A DNA stretch of 23,629 bases from Pseudomonadota bacterium (GTDB lineage: Bacteria; Desulfobacterota; Anaeroferrophillalia; Anaeroferrophillales; Tharpellaceae). The position numbers were made by a program, and so were the translations under genes. This document shows, piece by piece, positions 1 through 7,983 of the stretch. The stretch spans positions 1-23,629 of the forward strand of contig WFRT01000257.1 of the NCBI GenBank assembly GCA_015486445.1. The letters are read 5' to 3'. The number at the start of each line of letters is the position of its first letter. Position 1 is the first letter of the stretch. The notes beneath the pieces were generated by a model, which was given only the letters and a program-made list of their open reading frames with translations, was not told where the DNA came from and did no database searches.

Positions 1-37
1 AATAAAGGCACGGACAGGAACCGGACCCGGCAACAAA

Positions 38-79
38 ACCGGGACCGGGAGAAAACGGCCCGGGCCGCACCGGGACCGG
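38..79. repeat. short GC-rich direct repeat downstream of yejF
   Basis: An identical 11-base unit, ACCGGGACCGG, occurs at 38-48 and 69-79, and a related CCGGACCCGG lies at 21-30. Between the two copies a 12-base palindrome (56-67) is followed, in the yejF reading direction, by a four-T run. This could be a poor intrinsic terminator for the yej operon, but the T-run is short and the palindrome has no loop. The repeats are seen directly; a terminator role is a guess. Confidence 0.3.
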
Positions 80-86
80 CGGCCGG

Positions 87-1700
87 CTACTGGAGGGCGG
101 CGGCCAGCAGGGACTGGGTATAGGGATGCCGGGGACGGGAAAAAAGCTCCGCCGCATCTCCTTCCTCGACAATCCTGCCCCGATACATGACCAGGACCCG
201 GTGGCACATCGCCTTGACCACCTTGAGGTCATGGGAAATGAAAAGGTAGGAGAGCCGGTGGCGGGCCTGGAGGTCGCGCAACAGTTCGATTACCTGGGCC
301 TGGACCGAACGGTCGAGGGAAGAGGTCGGCTCGTCGAGAACGATCAGCCGGGGCTGCATGACCAGGGCCCGGGCAATGGCGATGCGTTGCCGCTGACCGC
401 CGGAAAATTCGTGCGGATAGCGGTTCGTAATCCCGGCCTCGAGACCAACCTCGGACAGGGCCGCGGCCACTCTTGCTTCGCGCTCGGCCGGGGTATAAAG
501 ATTGTGCAGTTTGAGGCCTTCGCCGACAATCTGGCCGACCGTCAGGCGCGGGCTCAGGCTGGCGAAGGGGTCCTGGAAAACCACCTGCAGGTGGCGGCGC
601 AGCAGGCGCAGCTGTTTTTCCCCCAGGGCGACCAAGTCGCGGTCGCCAAACCTGATACTGCCGGTGGCCGGCAGCAGGCGCAGCAGGGAAAAACCCAGGG
701 TCGACTTGCCCGAGCCGCTCTCTCCCACCACCCCGAGGCTTTCACCCGGCCTGATCTGCAGGGAAACCCCGTCCACCGCCTTGACATAATCGACCACCCG
801 CTGCAAAAACCCCTTGCGAATCGGGAACCAGACCTTGAGTTTCTCGGCCTCGAGCAGGGGGTCGGCCTTTGCATCCGGCAGCGGCGGCGGTGAACCGGCC
901 GGCTCGGCATCCAGGAGCTTGCGGGTATAGGGGTGCCGCGGCGCGGAAAAAAGCTCCTGCCGGGCGGCGGTCTCGACAATTTTGCCCCGGGTCATGACCG
1001 CTACCCGGTCGGCGTGGCGGCGGACAATACCGAGATCGTGGGTGATAAACAGCATCGCCATGCCGAGACGCTCCTTGAGTTCATCCAGCAATTCCAAAAC
1101 CTGGGCCTGGACCGTGACGTCGAGCGCCGTGGTGGGCTCGTCGGCGATCAGCAGGTCGGGGCGGTTGGCCAGGGCCATGGCAATCATCACCCGCTGCCGC
1201 TGGCCGCCGGAAAGCTGATGCGGAAAGGCCTCCAGGCGGCGACCGGCATCGTCGATACCGACCATTTCCAGAAGTTCTCGGCTCTTCTCCCGCAACTCTT
1301 CGCGGTGGACGATCCCGCCGTGCAGTTTCAGGCTTTCGCTGACCTGGCGCACAATCGTGTGCAGCGGGTTCAGGGCCGTCATCGGTTCCTGGAAAACCAT
1401 GCCGATACGGCCGCCGCGAATCTCGCGCATTTCACTTTCCGAAAGCTCAAGCAGGTTGCGGCCGGAAAACATGATGCGGCCGGCGCCGGGATGGGAGGCC
1501 ACAGGATAGGGCAGCAACCGCATCACCGACAGGGCGGTTACCGATTTGCCGGAGCCGCTTTCACCGACCAGAGCCATGGTTTCCCGCGGCCTGACCTGCA
1601 GGCAGACCCGGTCGACAACCGTCTTCCGCCGGCCGGCCGGACCGAAGGCGACACTTAAGTTTTTGATGTTGAGCAGACAATCTTCGACTTCCTGGTACAT
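87..1700 (-). CDS. yejF: YejF-type double ATP-binding subunit of a peptide ABC importer
   Basis: This is the cytoplasmic ATPase that powers peptide uptake through the YejBE channel. It has two complete nucleotide-binding domains in one 537-residue chain, close to the roughly 530 residues of E. coli YejF. Domain 1 has Walker A GESGSGKS (46-53), signature LSGGQRQR (163-170), Walker B LLIADEP (183-189) and switch His about 221. Domain 2 has GESGSGKST (326-334), signature FSGGQRQR (432-439), LIVLDEP (452-458) and His 490. Each domain ends with the RHPYT motif of the oligopeptide transporter C-terminal extension. The ATG at 1700 was preferred over a GTG at 1706 because GGGAG sits about 7 bases upstream of the ATG but touches the GTG. 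It is the last gene of the operon, two bases after the yejE stop. Confidence 0.93.
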   Translation of the reverse strand: MYQEVEDCLLNIKNLSVAFGPAGRRKTVVDRVCLQVRPRETMALVGESGSGKSVTALSVMRLLPYPVASHPGAGRIMFSGRNLLELSESEMREIRGGRIGMVFQEPMTALNPLHTIVRQVSESLKLHGGIVHREELREKSRELLEMVGIDDAGRRLEAFPHQLSGGQRQRVMIAMALANRPDLLIADEPTTALDVTVQAQVLELLDELKERLGMAMLFITHDLGIVRRHADRVAVMTRGKIVETAARQELFSAPRHPYTRKLLDAEPAGSPPPLPDAKADPLLEAEKLKVWFPIRKGFLQRVVDYVKAVDGVSLQIRPGESLGVVGESGSGKSTLGFSLLRLLPATGSIRFGDRDLVALGEKQLRLLRRHLQVVFQDPFASLSPRLTVGQIVGEGLKLHNLYTPAEREARVAAALSEVGLEAGITNRYPHEFSGGQRQRIAIARALVMQPRLIVLDEPTSSLDRSVQAQVIELLRDLQARHRLSYLFISHDLKVVKAMCHRVLVMYRGRIVEEGDAAELFSRPRHPYTQSLLAAALQ

Positions 1701-1702
1701 TG

Positions 1703-2746
1703 TCACTCTCCCAGCCCGGTGGCCTGGCGCGGGTCGAGGGCGTCACGCACCCCCTCACCAATGAAAACCAGCAGGCTCAGCATCAGGGCGAGAATAAAAA
1801 AGGCCGAAAGCCCGAGCCAGGGGGCCTGGAGATTGGCCTTGCCCTGGGCCAGCAGTTCACCCAGCGAGGGCGCGCCCGGGGGCATGCCGAAGCCGAGAAA
1901 GTCGAGCGAGGTCAGGGTCGTGATCGAGGCGTTGAGAATGAAGGGCACAAAGGTAATGGTAGCGACCACGGCGTTGGGCAGGATGTGGCGAAACATCACC
2001 GTCAGGTTGCCGGCCCCGAGGGCCCGGGCGGCACGCACGTACTCCAGGTTGCGACCCTTGAGAAACTCGGCCCGGACGACCCCGACCAGGCTCATCCAGG
2101 AAAAGAGCAGCATGATCCCCAGCAGCCACCAGAAGTTGGGCTGCACGAAGCTGGAAAGGATGATCAGCAGGTAGAGAACCGGCAGCCCCGACCAGATCTC
2201 CATGAAACGCTGGCCGAAGAGATCGACCCGGCCGCCGTAGTAGCCCTGCAGGGCCCCGGCGATGATGCCGATGATCGAACCGAAAAAGGTCAGGCAGAGA
2301 CCGAACAGCACCGAGATGCGAAACCCGTAGATCAGCCGGGCCACGACATCCCGCCCCTGGTCGTCGGTGCCGAGCCAGTTCTCCCGGCTCGGCGGCGAGG
2401 GGGCGGGGGTTTTCAAATTATAGTTGATGGTATCATAGTGATAGCGGATCGGCGGCCAGACAATCCAGCCTCCCCGCTGGTGAATCAGGTTCACCAGGAA
2501 AGGGTCGCGATAGTCGGCCTCGGTGGGAAACTCGCCGCCGAAATCGGTCTCGGCGTAGTCGACCAGAACCGGGCAGTAGAGCCGGCCCTGCATCACGACC
2601 AGGAGGGGGCGGTCGTTGGCCACCACCTCGGCCATCAGGCTGACGCCGAACAGGAGAAGAAAGAGCCAGAGCGACCAGTAGCCCCGCCGATTGGCGGTAA
2701 AACGCTGCCAGCGCCGCTGGTTCAGAGGATTCAGTTTAATCAACAT
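1703..2746 (-). CDS. yejE: YejE-type permease of a peptide ABC importer
   Basis: Inner-membrane permease that pairs with YejB to form the translocation channel. The N-terminus (MLIKLNPLNQRRWQRF, then a hydrophobic segment) matches the OppC/YejE layout: one N-terminal helix, a long periplasmic stretch (about residues 35-130), then the core transmembrane block. The EAA loop that contacts the ATPase is visible as YVRAARALGAGNLTVMFRH near the C-terminal third. The frame stays open upstream to 2812, but that extension overlaps yejB by 59 bases and has non-membrane, Ser/Thr-rich residues, so the ATG at 2746 is favoured. It lies 7 bases after the yejB stop and has no clear Shine-Dalgarno, which suggests translational coupling. 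Length is about 347 residues, near the E. coli protein. Confidence 0.92.
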   Translation of the reverse strand: MLIKLNPLNQRRWQRFTANRRGYWSLWLFLLLFGVSLMAEVVANDRPLLVVMQGRLYCPVLVDYAETDFGGEFPTEADYRDPFLVNLIHQRGGWIVWPPIRYHYDTINYNLKTPAPSPPSRENWLGTDDQGRDVVARLIYGFRISVLFGLCLTFFGSIIGIIAGALQGYYGGRVDLFGQRFMEIWSGLPVLYLLIILSSFVQPNFWWLLGIMLLFSWMSLVGVVRAEFLKGRNLEYVRAARALGAGNLTVMFRHILPNAVVATITFVPFILNASITTLTSLDFLGFGMPPGAPSLGELLAQGKANLQAPWLGLSAFFILALMLSLLVFIGEGVRDALDPRQATGLGE

Positions 2747-2753
2747 GGTAAGA

Positions 2754-3845
2754 TCAGAACCGGCGGGCTTCGAAGTCGATCCGGGGGTCGACCAGGACGT
2801 AGCAGAGATCACTCAACAGGTTGGTGACCAGACCGATCAGGGTAAAGATGTAAAGGGTGCCGAACATCACCGGGTAGTCGCGGCCGATGGTCGCCTCGAA
2901 GCCGAGCAGGCCGAGACCATCCAGGGAAAAGATCACCTCGATCAACAGCGACCCGGAAAAGAACATGCTGATGAAGGCCTGGGGAAAACCGGCAATGATA
3001 ATCAGCATGGCGTTGCGGAAGACATGGCCGTAGAGCACCTGGTTGCGGCTCAGGCCCTTGGCCCGGGCGGTAATTACGTACTGCTTGCCGATCTCGTCGA
3101 GAAAGGAGTTTTTGGTCAGCATCGTCAGGGTGGCGAAGCCGCCGATGACCATCGCCGTGACAGGCAGGGCGATGTGATGAAAATAATCGAGAATCTTGCC
3201 GCCCAGGGTGAGGTCGGCAAAATTGTTGGAAACCAGCCCGCGCAGCGGGAACCACTTGAGGTAGGTGCCACCGGCAAACAGCACCACCAGGATTACGGCA
3301 AACAGGAAAACCGGGATGGCGTTGCCGATGATCACCGCGGTGCTGGTCCAGATATCGAAGCGGCTGCCGTGGCGAACCGCCTTGGCGATCCCCAGGGGGA
3401 TCGAAACGAGGTAGATAATCAGAGTCGACCAGAAACCCAGCGAGATCGAAACCGGAAGTTTTTCGATGATCAGGTCGATCACCGACTTGTCGCGGTAAAA
3501 GCTCTGGCCGAAATCGAAGCTCAGGTAGTCGCCCAGAAGTTTGAAATAGCGTTTGTAAAGGGGCTGGTCGAAACCGTAGAGCTTCTCCAGTTCGGCAACC
3601 AGTTCAGGATCGAGACCCTGGGCCCCGCGGTAGGCGCTCTCCCGGTTCCGGGCGGCCCCCTTCAGAGCCCCTTTTTCACTGCCGGCAACCCGCACCGTGG
3701 CCTGCTCGCCGGTCGCCTCGAGCCGGGAGATCATCTGCTCCACCGGCCCTCCCGGGGCGGCCTGGATGATGAAAAAATTGATCGTCAGGATGCCCAGCAG
3801 GGTCGGAATTATCAGCAGCAAACGTCTTAAAATGTAACCTGACAT
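2754..3845 (-). CDS. yejB: YejB-type permease of a peptide ABC importer
   Basis: Inner-membrane permease subunit of 363 residues, almost exactly the usual YejB length. The first helix (YILRRLLLIIPTLLGILTI) followed by FIIQAAPGGPVEQM is typical of DppB/YejB permeases. Like YejB, it has a long, charged periplasmic insertion between helices 1 and 2 (about residues 40-115), then several hydrophobic helices. The EAA loop reads YVITARAKGLSRNQVLYGH. The ATG at 3845 has a GGAG about 11 bases upstream and lies 25 bases after the yejA stop. It should form the channel with YejE. Confidence 0.93.
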   Translation of the reverse strand: MSGYILRRLLLIIPTLLGILTINFFIIQAAPGGPVEQMISRLEATGEQATVRVAGSEKGALKGAARNRESAYRGAQGLDPELVAELEKLYGFDQPLYKRYFKLLGDYLSFDFGQSFYRDKSVIDLIIEKLPVSISLGFWSTLIIYLVSIPLGIAKAVRHGSRFDIWTSTAVIIGNAIPVFLFAVILVVLFAGGTYLKWFPLRGLVSNNFADLTLGGKILDYFHHIALPVTAMVIGGFATLTMLTKNSFLDEIGKQYVITARAKGLSRNQVLYGHVFRNAMLIIIAGFPQAFISMFFSGSLLIEVIFSLDGLGLLGFEATIGRDYPVMFGTLYIFTLIGLVTNLLSDLCYVLVDPRIDFEARRF

Positions 3846-3870
3846 CGATTGTCTGCTCCAGCCGTCTGAA

Positions 3871-5670
3871 TTATTTGCACCACCAGGTCATCAGCCCGAG
3901 ACCGTAGAGCGGGTGCACCTCGGGCTGGAGAAACTTGTCCCAGTAGGCGATCCGGAAGGTGCTCAGATGCCAGTGGGGCAGAACATAGAAGCCCCACTGC
4001 AGAACCCGGTCGAGAGCCTTGACCGCCACCACCAGTTCCTGACGGGTGCGGGCGTGAACGATTTTTTCAATCAGGGCGTCGACCACCGGGTCCTTGACCC
4101 CGGCCAGGTTGCGGCTGCCCGGCGTGTCAGCCGCGGCCGCCCCCCAGTAGTAGCGCTGTTCGTTGCCGGGTGAAAGTGACTGACCGAAGTTCCAGACCAC
4201 CATATCGAAATCAAACTGACGAATGCGGTTTAAGTACTGGGCCGTGTCGACCAGGCGAATGCGGGCCTCGATGCCGAGTCGGGCGAGATTCTTTTTAAAC
4301 GGCAGTACCACGCGCTCGAAAGCCGGCGAGTTGAGCAGGATCTCGAAGGTAAAAGGCTGGCCGGCGGCATTGACGAGACGCCGGTCCTTCACCACCCAAC
4401 CGGCCTCGCGCAAAAGCCGGGCGGCATGGCGCAGGTTATTGCGAATGTTACCGTAACCGTCGGTGGTCGGCAGGCGGTAGCTATCGCGAAAAACCCCGGG
4501 CGGCAACTGGCCGGCATAGGGCTGCAGAAGTTTTAGTTCAGCAGGTTCGGGAGGCCCGTGAGCGGCGAGTTCGGAATTGCTGAAATAGCTGCTGGTCCTG
4601 GTGTATTGGCCGTAGAAAAGATTCTTGTTGCTCCACTCGAAATCGAAGGCGTAGATCAGGGCCTCGCGCACCCGTCGGTCCTTGAAAATCGGCCTCCGGG
4701 TATTGTAGACAAAGCCCTGCATCCCCTGCGGAATCTTGTGGGGAATCTCCTTTTTGATAATGCGCCCGTCGGTAAAGGGCGGGCCGGTATAGAGGGTGGC
4801 CCAGTTTTTGGCGATATACTCCATGCGGAAATCGTATTCACCGGCCTTGAAAGCCTCCAGTGAAACCGTGGTGTCGCGATAGTAGTCGTAGGAGACAGTA
4901 TCGAAATTGTAACGCCCCTTGTTGACCGGCAGGTCCTGGGCCCAGTAGTCCTTGACCCGTTCATAAACCACCGACTTGCCGGGTCGGAAACTTTTGATCC
5001 GATAAGGGCCGCTGCCCAACGGGATGGTCAGATCGGCCTTGCTAAAATCGTGCTTTTCCCAGAAATGCTTCGGCAGGACCACGAGCTGGCCGACAATCAG
5101 CGGCAGTTCGGCGTTGCTGCCGTTGGCAAAGCTGAATTTGACCTGATGCTTGTCCAGGGCCTCAACCCCGGTGACCTCGGCGTAATAACGCCGGTACATG
5201 GGCTGGCCTTTTCGGGTAAGCAGGTTGAAAGTGAAAACGACATCGTCGGCGGTTACCGGCCGGCCGTCGTGAAAGCGGGCCTTGGAATTGAGATGAAAGA
5301 TCACCCAGGTCCGGTCGGCCGGCAGTTCGACCTTTTCGGCAACCAGCCCGTACTGACTGAAGGGTTCATCCTCGGCCGGGGCCATCAGAGTGTCGTAGAC
5401 CAGGCCGACCCCGGCCGCCGAAACCCCCTTGATAATAAAGTCGTTGAAGGTGTCGAAGGTACCGATCGCGGCCCGGCGCAGGGTGCCCCGCTTGGGAGCC
5501 TCGGGATTGACATAGTCGAAATGGGTGAAATCGGGCTGGTACTTGAGCTGATCGTAGAGATCGAGCCCGTGCCGGAGCACGGTTTTTGCCGGGGCGGCAA
5601 AAACCAGAGCGCAAAAAAGGCTTGACGAAAGCAGCAGAAACAGCACCAACCAGGTTTTCGTTCGCAACAA
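3871..5670 (-). CDS. yejA: YejA-type periplasmic peptide-binding protein (TTG start)
   Basis: Periplasmic solute-binding protein (SBP_bac_5 family) that captures peptides for YejBEF. From the TTG at 5670 the product is about 599 residues, near the E. coli length, and opens with a clean signal peptide: MLRTKT, a Leu/Phe/Val-rich core, then cleavage near VFA-APAK. The mature start contains FDYVNPEAPKRGTLR, a YejA-type motif. The TTG was chosen because a full 8-base Shine-Dalgarno, GGAGGTGA (5683-5676), lies 5 bases upstream. An in-frame ATG at 5712 would add FNFRNCHGG-type residues before the signal and has no better ribosome site. The frame stays open to 5955, but that part looks non-coding. 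It is the first gene of the minus-strand operon; the start choice is inference. Confidence 0.9.
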   Translation of the reverse strand: MLRTKTWLVLFLLLSSSLFCALVFAAPAKTVLRHGLDLYDQLKYQPDFTHFDYVNPEAPKRGTLRRAAIGTFDTFNDFIIKGVSAAGVGLVYDTLMAPAEDEPFSQYGLVAEKVELPADRTWVIFHLNSKARFHDGRPVTADDVVFTFNLLTRKGQPMYRRYYAEVTGVEALDKHQVKFSFANGSNAELPLIVGQLVVLPKHFWEKHDFSKADLTIPLGSGPYRIKSFRPGKSVVYERVKDYWAQDLPVNKGRYNFDTVSYDYYRDTTVSLEAFKAGEYDFRMEYIAKNWATLYTGPPFTDGRIIKKEIPHKIPQGMQGFVYNTRRPIFKDRRVREALIYAFDFEWSNKNLFYGQYTRTSSYFSNSELAAHGPPEPAELKLLQPYAGQLPPGVFRDSYRLPTTDGYGNIRNNLRHAARLLREAGWVVKDRRLVNAAGQPFTFEILLNSPAFERVVLPFKKNLARLGIEARIRLVDTAQYLNRIRQFDFDMVVWNFGQSLSPGNEQRYYWGAAAADTPGSRNLAGVKDPVVDALIEKIVHARTRQELVVAVKALDRVLQWGFYVLPHWHLSTFRIAYWDKFLQPEVHPLYGLGLMTWWCK

Positions 5671-5675
5671 AGAGG

Positions 5676-5683
5676 TCACCTCC
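5676..5683 (-). promoter_or_regulatory. perfect Shine-Dalgarno that selects a TTG start for yejA
   Basis: Read on the minus strand, this is GGAGGTGA, complementary over all 8 bases to the anti-Shine-Dalgarno at the bacterial 16S rRNA 3' end. Five bases separate it from the TTG at 5670. The GTG inside it is in frame but cannot serve as both ribosome site and start. It is the strongest ribosome-binding site I noticed in the window. Confidence 0.7.
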
Positions 5684-5758
5684 CCGCCATGGCAGTTACG
5701 GAAATTGAACATGACAACCGGACCCGCAGCAAAACCTGAAGGGTACCCGGAAACCGGG

Positions 5759-5787
5759 AAATTAACACAGCCCGCCGGACGTGTCCA
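5759..5787 (-). promoter_or_regulatory. weak sigma-70-like promoter candidate for yejABEF
   Basis: On the minus strand TGGACA (5787-5782, five of six bases of the -35 consensus) is followed after 17 bases by TAATTT (5764-5759, three of six of the -10). It would start a transcript roughly 80 bases before the yejA TTG. The -10 is poor and no activator site is apparent, so this is only a candidate. Confidence 0.22.
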
Positions 5788-5855
5788 GCACACTTTGCCG
5801 GGCCCGCCGGCCGCCCGGACTTGACATCGGGACGATAATGGGGGAAATAAGCCGA

Positions 5856-6293
5856 ATGAAAAAAACCTTTTTTGCCCTGGCCGCGGCGGCCTCCCTGCTG
5901 GGTGCCGGATTATTTCTCCGGCCCCGGTCCGCGCCACCCCCCCGGCCGGATTCACTGCGGGCTGCGAAAAGTGTAACCAGGGCTTTTCGCAACCGCCTGA
6001 GCAATCTCCAGGTAAGCGGTTCGGGCCGGGTAATCAGGATTCTTAAGGATGACACCCGGGGCCGGCGCCACCAGCGCTTCATCCTCCGGCTGGTCACCGG
6101 CCAGACCCTGCTGGTGGCCCACAACATCGACCTGGCCCCGCGCATAACCGGGCTCAAGGTTGGTGATACCGTGGAATTTACGGGAGAGTACGAATGGAAT
6201 CCTGACGGCGGCCTGGTCCACTGGACCCATCACCGTTTAAGCGGTCGCCACCCGGGCGGCTGGCTCAGGCATAATGGACGCCTCTATCGCTAG
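5856..6293 (+). CDS. small exported DUF3465-family protein
   Basis: This 145-residue protein matches the DUF3465 pattern as I recall it: a conserved ...VSGSGRVIRILKDD... beta region, HNIDLAP, then EFTGEYEWNPDGG, the histidine-rich VHWTHH and a C-terminal GGWLRHNGRLYR. The family has no firmly assigned function; the predicted fold is small and OB-like. The N-terminus (MKKTFFALAAAASLLGAGLF) is a signal peptide or membrane anchor, so the protein acts outside the cytoplasm. The ATG at 5856 was chosen because GGGGAA lies about 10 bases upstream and it puts the signal at the N-terminus. An in-frame ATG at 5838 would add MGEISR. The gene stands alone, divergent from yejA and about 570 bases before the chemotaxis genes. 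Confidence 0.8.
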   Translation: MKKTFFALAAAASLLGAGLFLRPRSAPPPRPDSLRAAKSVTRAFRNRLSNLQVSGSGRVIRILKDDTRGRRHQRFILRLVTGQTLLVAHNIDLAPRITGLKVGDTVEFTGEYEWNPDGGLVHWTHHRLSGRHPGGWLRHNGRLYR

Positions 6294-6866
6294 GTTTCAT
6301 CGACACAACCTCCCCCGACAGCTTCCCGCCTGTACCCATCAAATTCCTTCCAGCCATGAACAAAAAACCTTCCCCAGTTCCCCGACAATTGCAAATCTGA
6401 CAATCCTTTTCATTTTTGCGACCTTAACCGCAACCTCACACAAACCCCCGATTTCAGCTTTGTCACCAGGAAACACAGCTCTCTAACCCCCTTGCAAACT
6501 TATTAAAAACCTCCAATATTACCAATGTCTTCATTAAAAAACAGGGCTTTCGCCGACCGCATTTCAGCGGCTTGACGGTCCCGGTTTCACCTGGCTGGTA
6601 CAGCTCTTGCTCTTCAACCTCTCTTAAGAAAGGGCCGAGCAAAGGATTCCGGCTCATTAAAGCCACCGTAAGCAGCGTCCGGCCCGGCCGCATCGCCACC
6701 AAAGACACGGTCGGGGGGCCGAGAGGCCGGGGACACCGGTGACATAAATTTACATTACCACAGGACACTGGTTACAAAATCTGTATCGGCTTGCAGACGG
6801 AACTCCCTAACCGGGTACGGCCGAAGCTTTAATTTATCCTCTCAAAACCAGGCAGGTAATATTGCA
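6294..6866. other. 573-base intergenic region without a convincing gene
   Basis: The first half (about 6300-6540) is AT-richer and purine-poor on the plus strand, unlike the flanking coding DNA. Near 6536-6600 a six-A run adjoins GGCTTTCGCC (6545-6554) and further inverted segments (GACCG near 6555, CGGTC near 6576; CCGC and GCGG within). Read on the minus strand these give small hairpins followed by six Ts, possibly an RNA 3' end. A 101-codon minus-strand frame covers 6463-6768, but it has no good ribosome site and no family I recognise. I see no tRNA, known riboswitch or insertion sequence. Confidence 0.5.
6749..6778 (+). promoter_or_regulatory. sigma-70-like promoter candidate upstream of the chemotaxis cluster
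   Basis: TTTACA (6749-6754, five of six of the -35 consensus) is followed after 18 bases by TACAAA (6773-6778, four of six of the -10). Transcription would begin about 80 bases before the first cheB. I looked for sigma-28 and sigma-54 motifs and found no good match. Support is consensus matching only. Confidence 0.3.
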
Positions 6867-7952
6867 ATGGCAGTTTACAGCGTCAACAAGGACACCTCCG
6901 GCCGGCTGTCAATCGTCAGGGCGGCGCGAAAACCGATCGAGGTTCTGGTGGTCGACGATTCCCGGCTGATCCGCACGGTAATCCGGAAAATTCTCGACAG
7001 CGACCCCGGAATCAAGGTTGTCGGGGAGGCCGCCGACGGCAGGCAGGCTCTGGAGATGATTCCAGAGGTAAAACCGGAAGTCATCACCCTGGACATCAAC
7101 ATGCCCAGGCTGGACGGAATTTCAACCCTGAAACACATCATGATCAAGCACCCCACTCCGACCGTGATGATCAGCTCCCTGACCCGGGAAGGCGCCACCA
7201 AGACCTTCGACGCCCTGCGCTTCGGGGCAATCGATTTTATCACCAAGCCGTCCCAGTTCGACGGCAAGGGAATTGAACACCAGCAGCGGGTGCTGCTCGA
7301 CAAAATCAAACTGGCGGCCAACGTCGAAACCGGCAACATCCGCCTCTTTCGGCCGCCGGCTAAAAAGAAGGCCGCCGCCCCGGCCCCGGCCATCGACCGC
7401 TGCGTAGTCCTGGGAGCCTCCGAAGGCGGATACAGCTCCCTGCTGAAAATCATTCCCCAGCTCTCCCCCGAGTGGCCGGTCACCTACCTCGGAGTTCTCC
7501 ACGTCACCCCGCTTTTTGTCGACGCCTTCGTCAACTACCTGGACCAGAACAGTTCCATCCCGGTCCGGCGGGCGGTTGACGGAGTAACTCCGAAAAGCGG
7601 CACCTGCTACCTGGCGGCGGGCACCGAATATATTACCCTGGTCCAGGCCGGCGGCAAGTTGTCGCTGCGGGTTCACCCCTCGCCCTTCCCCGCCCGCCGT
7701 GGCGCCGTCAACATGTTGATGCTGTCGATTTCCGAAATCATGCGGGAACACACGGTCGGCATCATCCTTTCCGGACAGGAACAGGACGGGGCCGAGGGGG
7801 TTGCCGAAATCGCCCGGGTCGGGGGGCAGGTTATTATCCAGTCACCCTCAACCTGCTTGTTCAAGGAGATGCCCCAGACCGCCATCGAACTCTGCGGCTC
7901 CGCCAGAATTATGCCGGACATTGAAATCGCCGACGCGATCGGAAATAGTTGA
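6867..7952 (+). CDS. cheB: CheB chemoreceptor methylesterase with intact catalytic triad
   Basis: Cytoplasmic response regulator that removes methyl groups from chemoreceptor glutamates once phosphorylated by CheA. The 361 residues comprise a receiver domain (about 24-150) with VLVVDDS acidic pocket, phospho-acceptor Asp 76 in TLDINMP and the Lys in ITKPS (128). A Lys/Ala/Pro linker follows, then a methylesterase domain (about 176-357). The triad is present: Ser 185 in LGASEGG, His 212 in LHVTP and Asp 307 in QDGAEG. The usual LSGMGxDG loop reads LSGQEQDG, which is odd, but the Asp is kept. It is the first gene of the cluster, 31 bases before the chemoreceptor, and is the only one of three CheB-like genes here likely to be an active esterase. 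Confidence 0.93.
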   Translation: MAVYSVNKDTSGRLSIVRAARKPIEVLVVDDSRLIRTVIRKILDSDPGIKVVGEAADGRQALEMIPEVKPEVITLDINMPRLDGISTLKHIMIKHPTPTVMISSLTREGATKTFDALRFGAIDFITKPSQFDGKGIEHQQRVLLDKIKLAANVETGNIRLFRPPAKKKAAAPAPAIDRCVVLGASEGGYSSLLKIIPQLSPEWPVTYLGVLHVTPLFVDAFVNYLDQNSSIPVRRAVDGVTPKSGTCYLAAGTEYITLVQAGGKLSLRVHPSPFPARRGAVNMLMLSISEIMREHTVGIILSGQEQDGAEGVAEIARVGGQVIIQSPSTCLFKEMPQTAIELCGSARIMPDIEIADAIGNS

Positions 7953-7983
7953 AAAAAACCTTAAGAAAGAGAGGAAGACAGCC

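Noticed and set aside
1700..2827. Long plus-strand open frame (375 codons) opposite yejE
   Set aside because: It is antisense to a clear permease gene. The translation is Gly/Pro/Gln/His-rich with no hydrophobic pattern or known motif, as expected from a high-GC shadow frame.
2691..3830. Long plus-strand open frame (379 codons) opposite yejB
   Set aside because: Antisense shadow of a well-supported permease; composition is low-complexity and charged, with no family resemblance.
87..5670. A microcin C-like toxin locus linked to the yej genes
   Set aside because: No precursor peptide, modification or immunity gene is seen nearby; a general peptide importer is sufficient.
5821..5849. TTGACA as the -35 of a promoter for the DUF3465 gene
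   Set aside because: The -35 is perfect, but at 17 bases only GAAATA is found, and the better GATAAT is just 7 bases away, so the pair is not convincing.
6463..6768. Minus-strand 101-codon frame as a gene
   Set aside because: No good ribosome site, no recognised family and no partner; kept only as an observation.
6780..6866. Sigma-28 or sigma-54 promoter before the chemotaxis genes
   Set aside because: GCCGAAGC near 6820 resembles a sigma-28 -10 but has no matching -35; no GG-N10-GC pair fits sigma-54.
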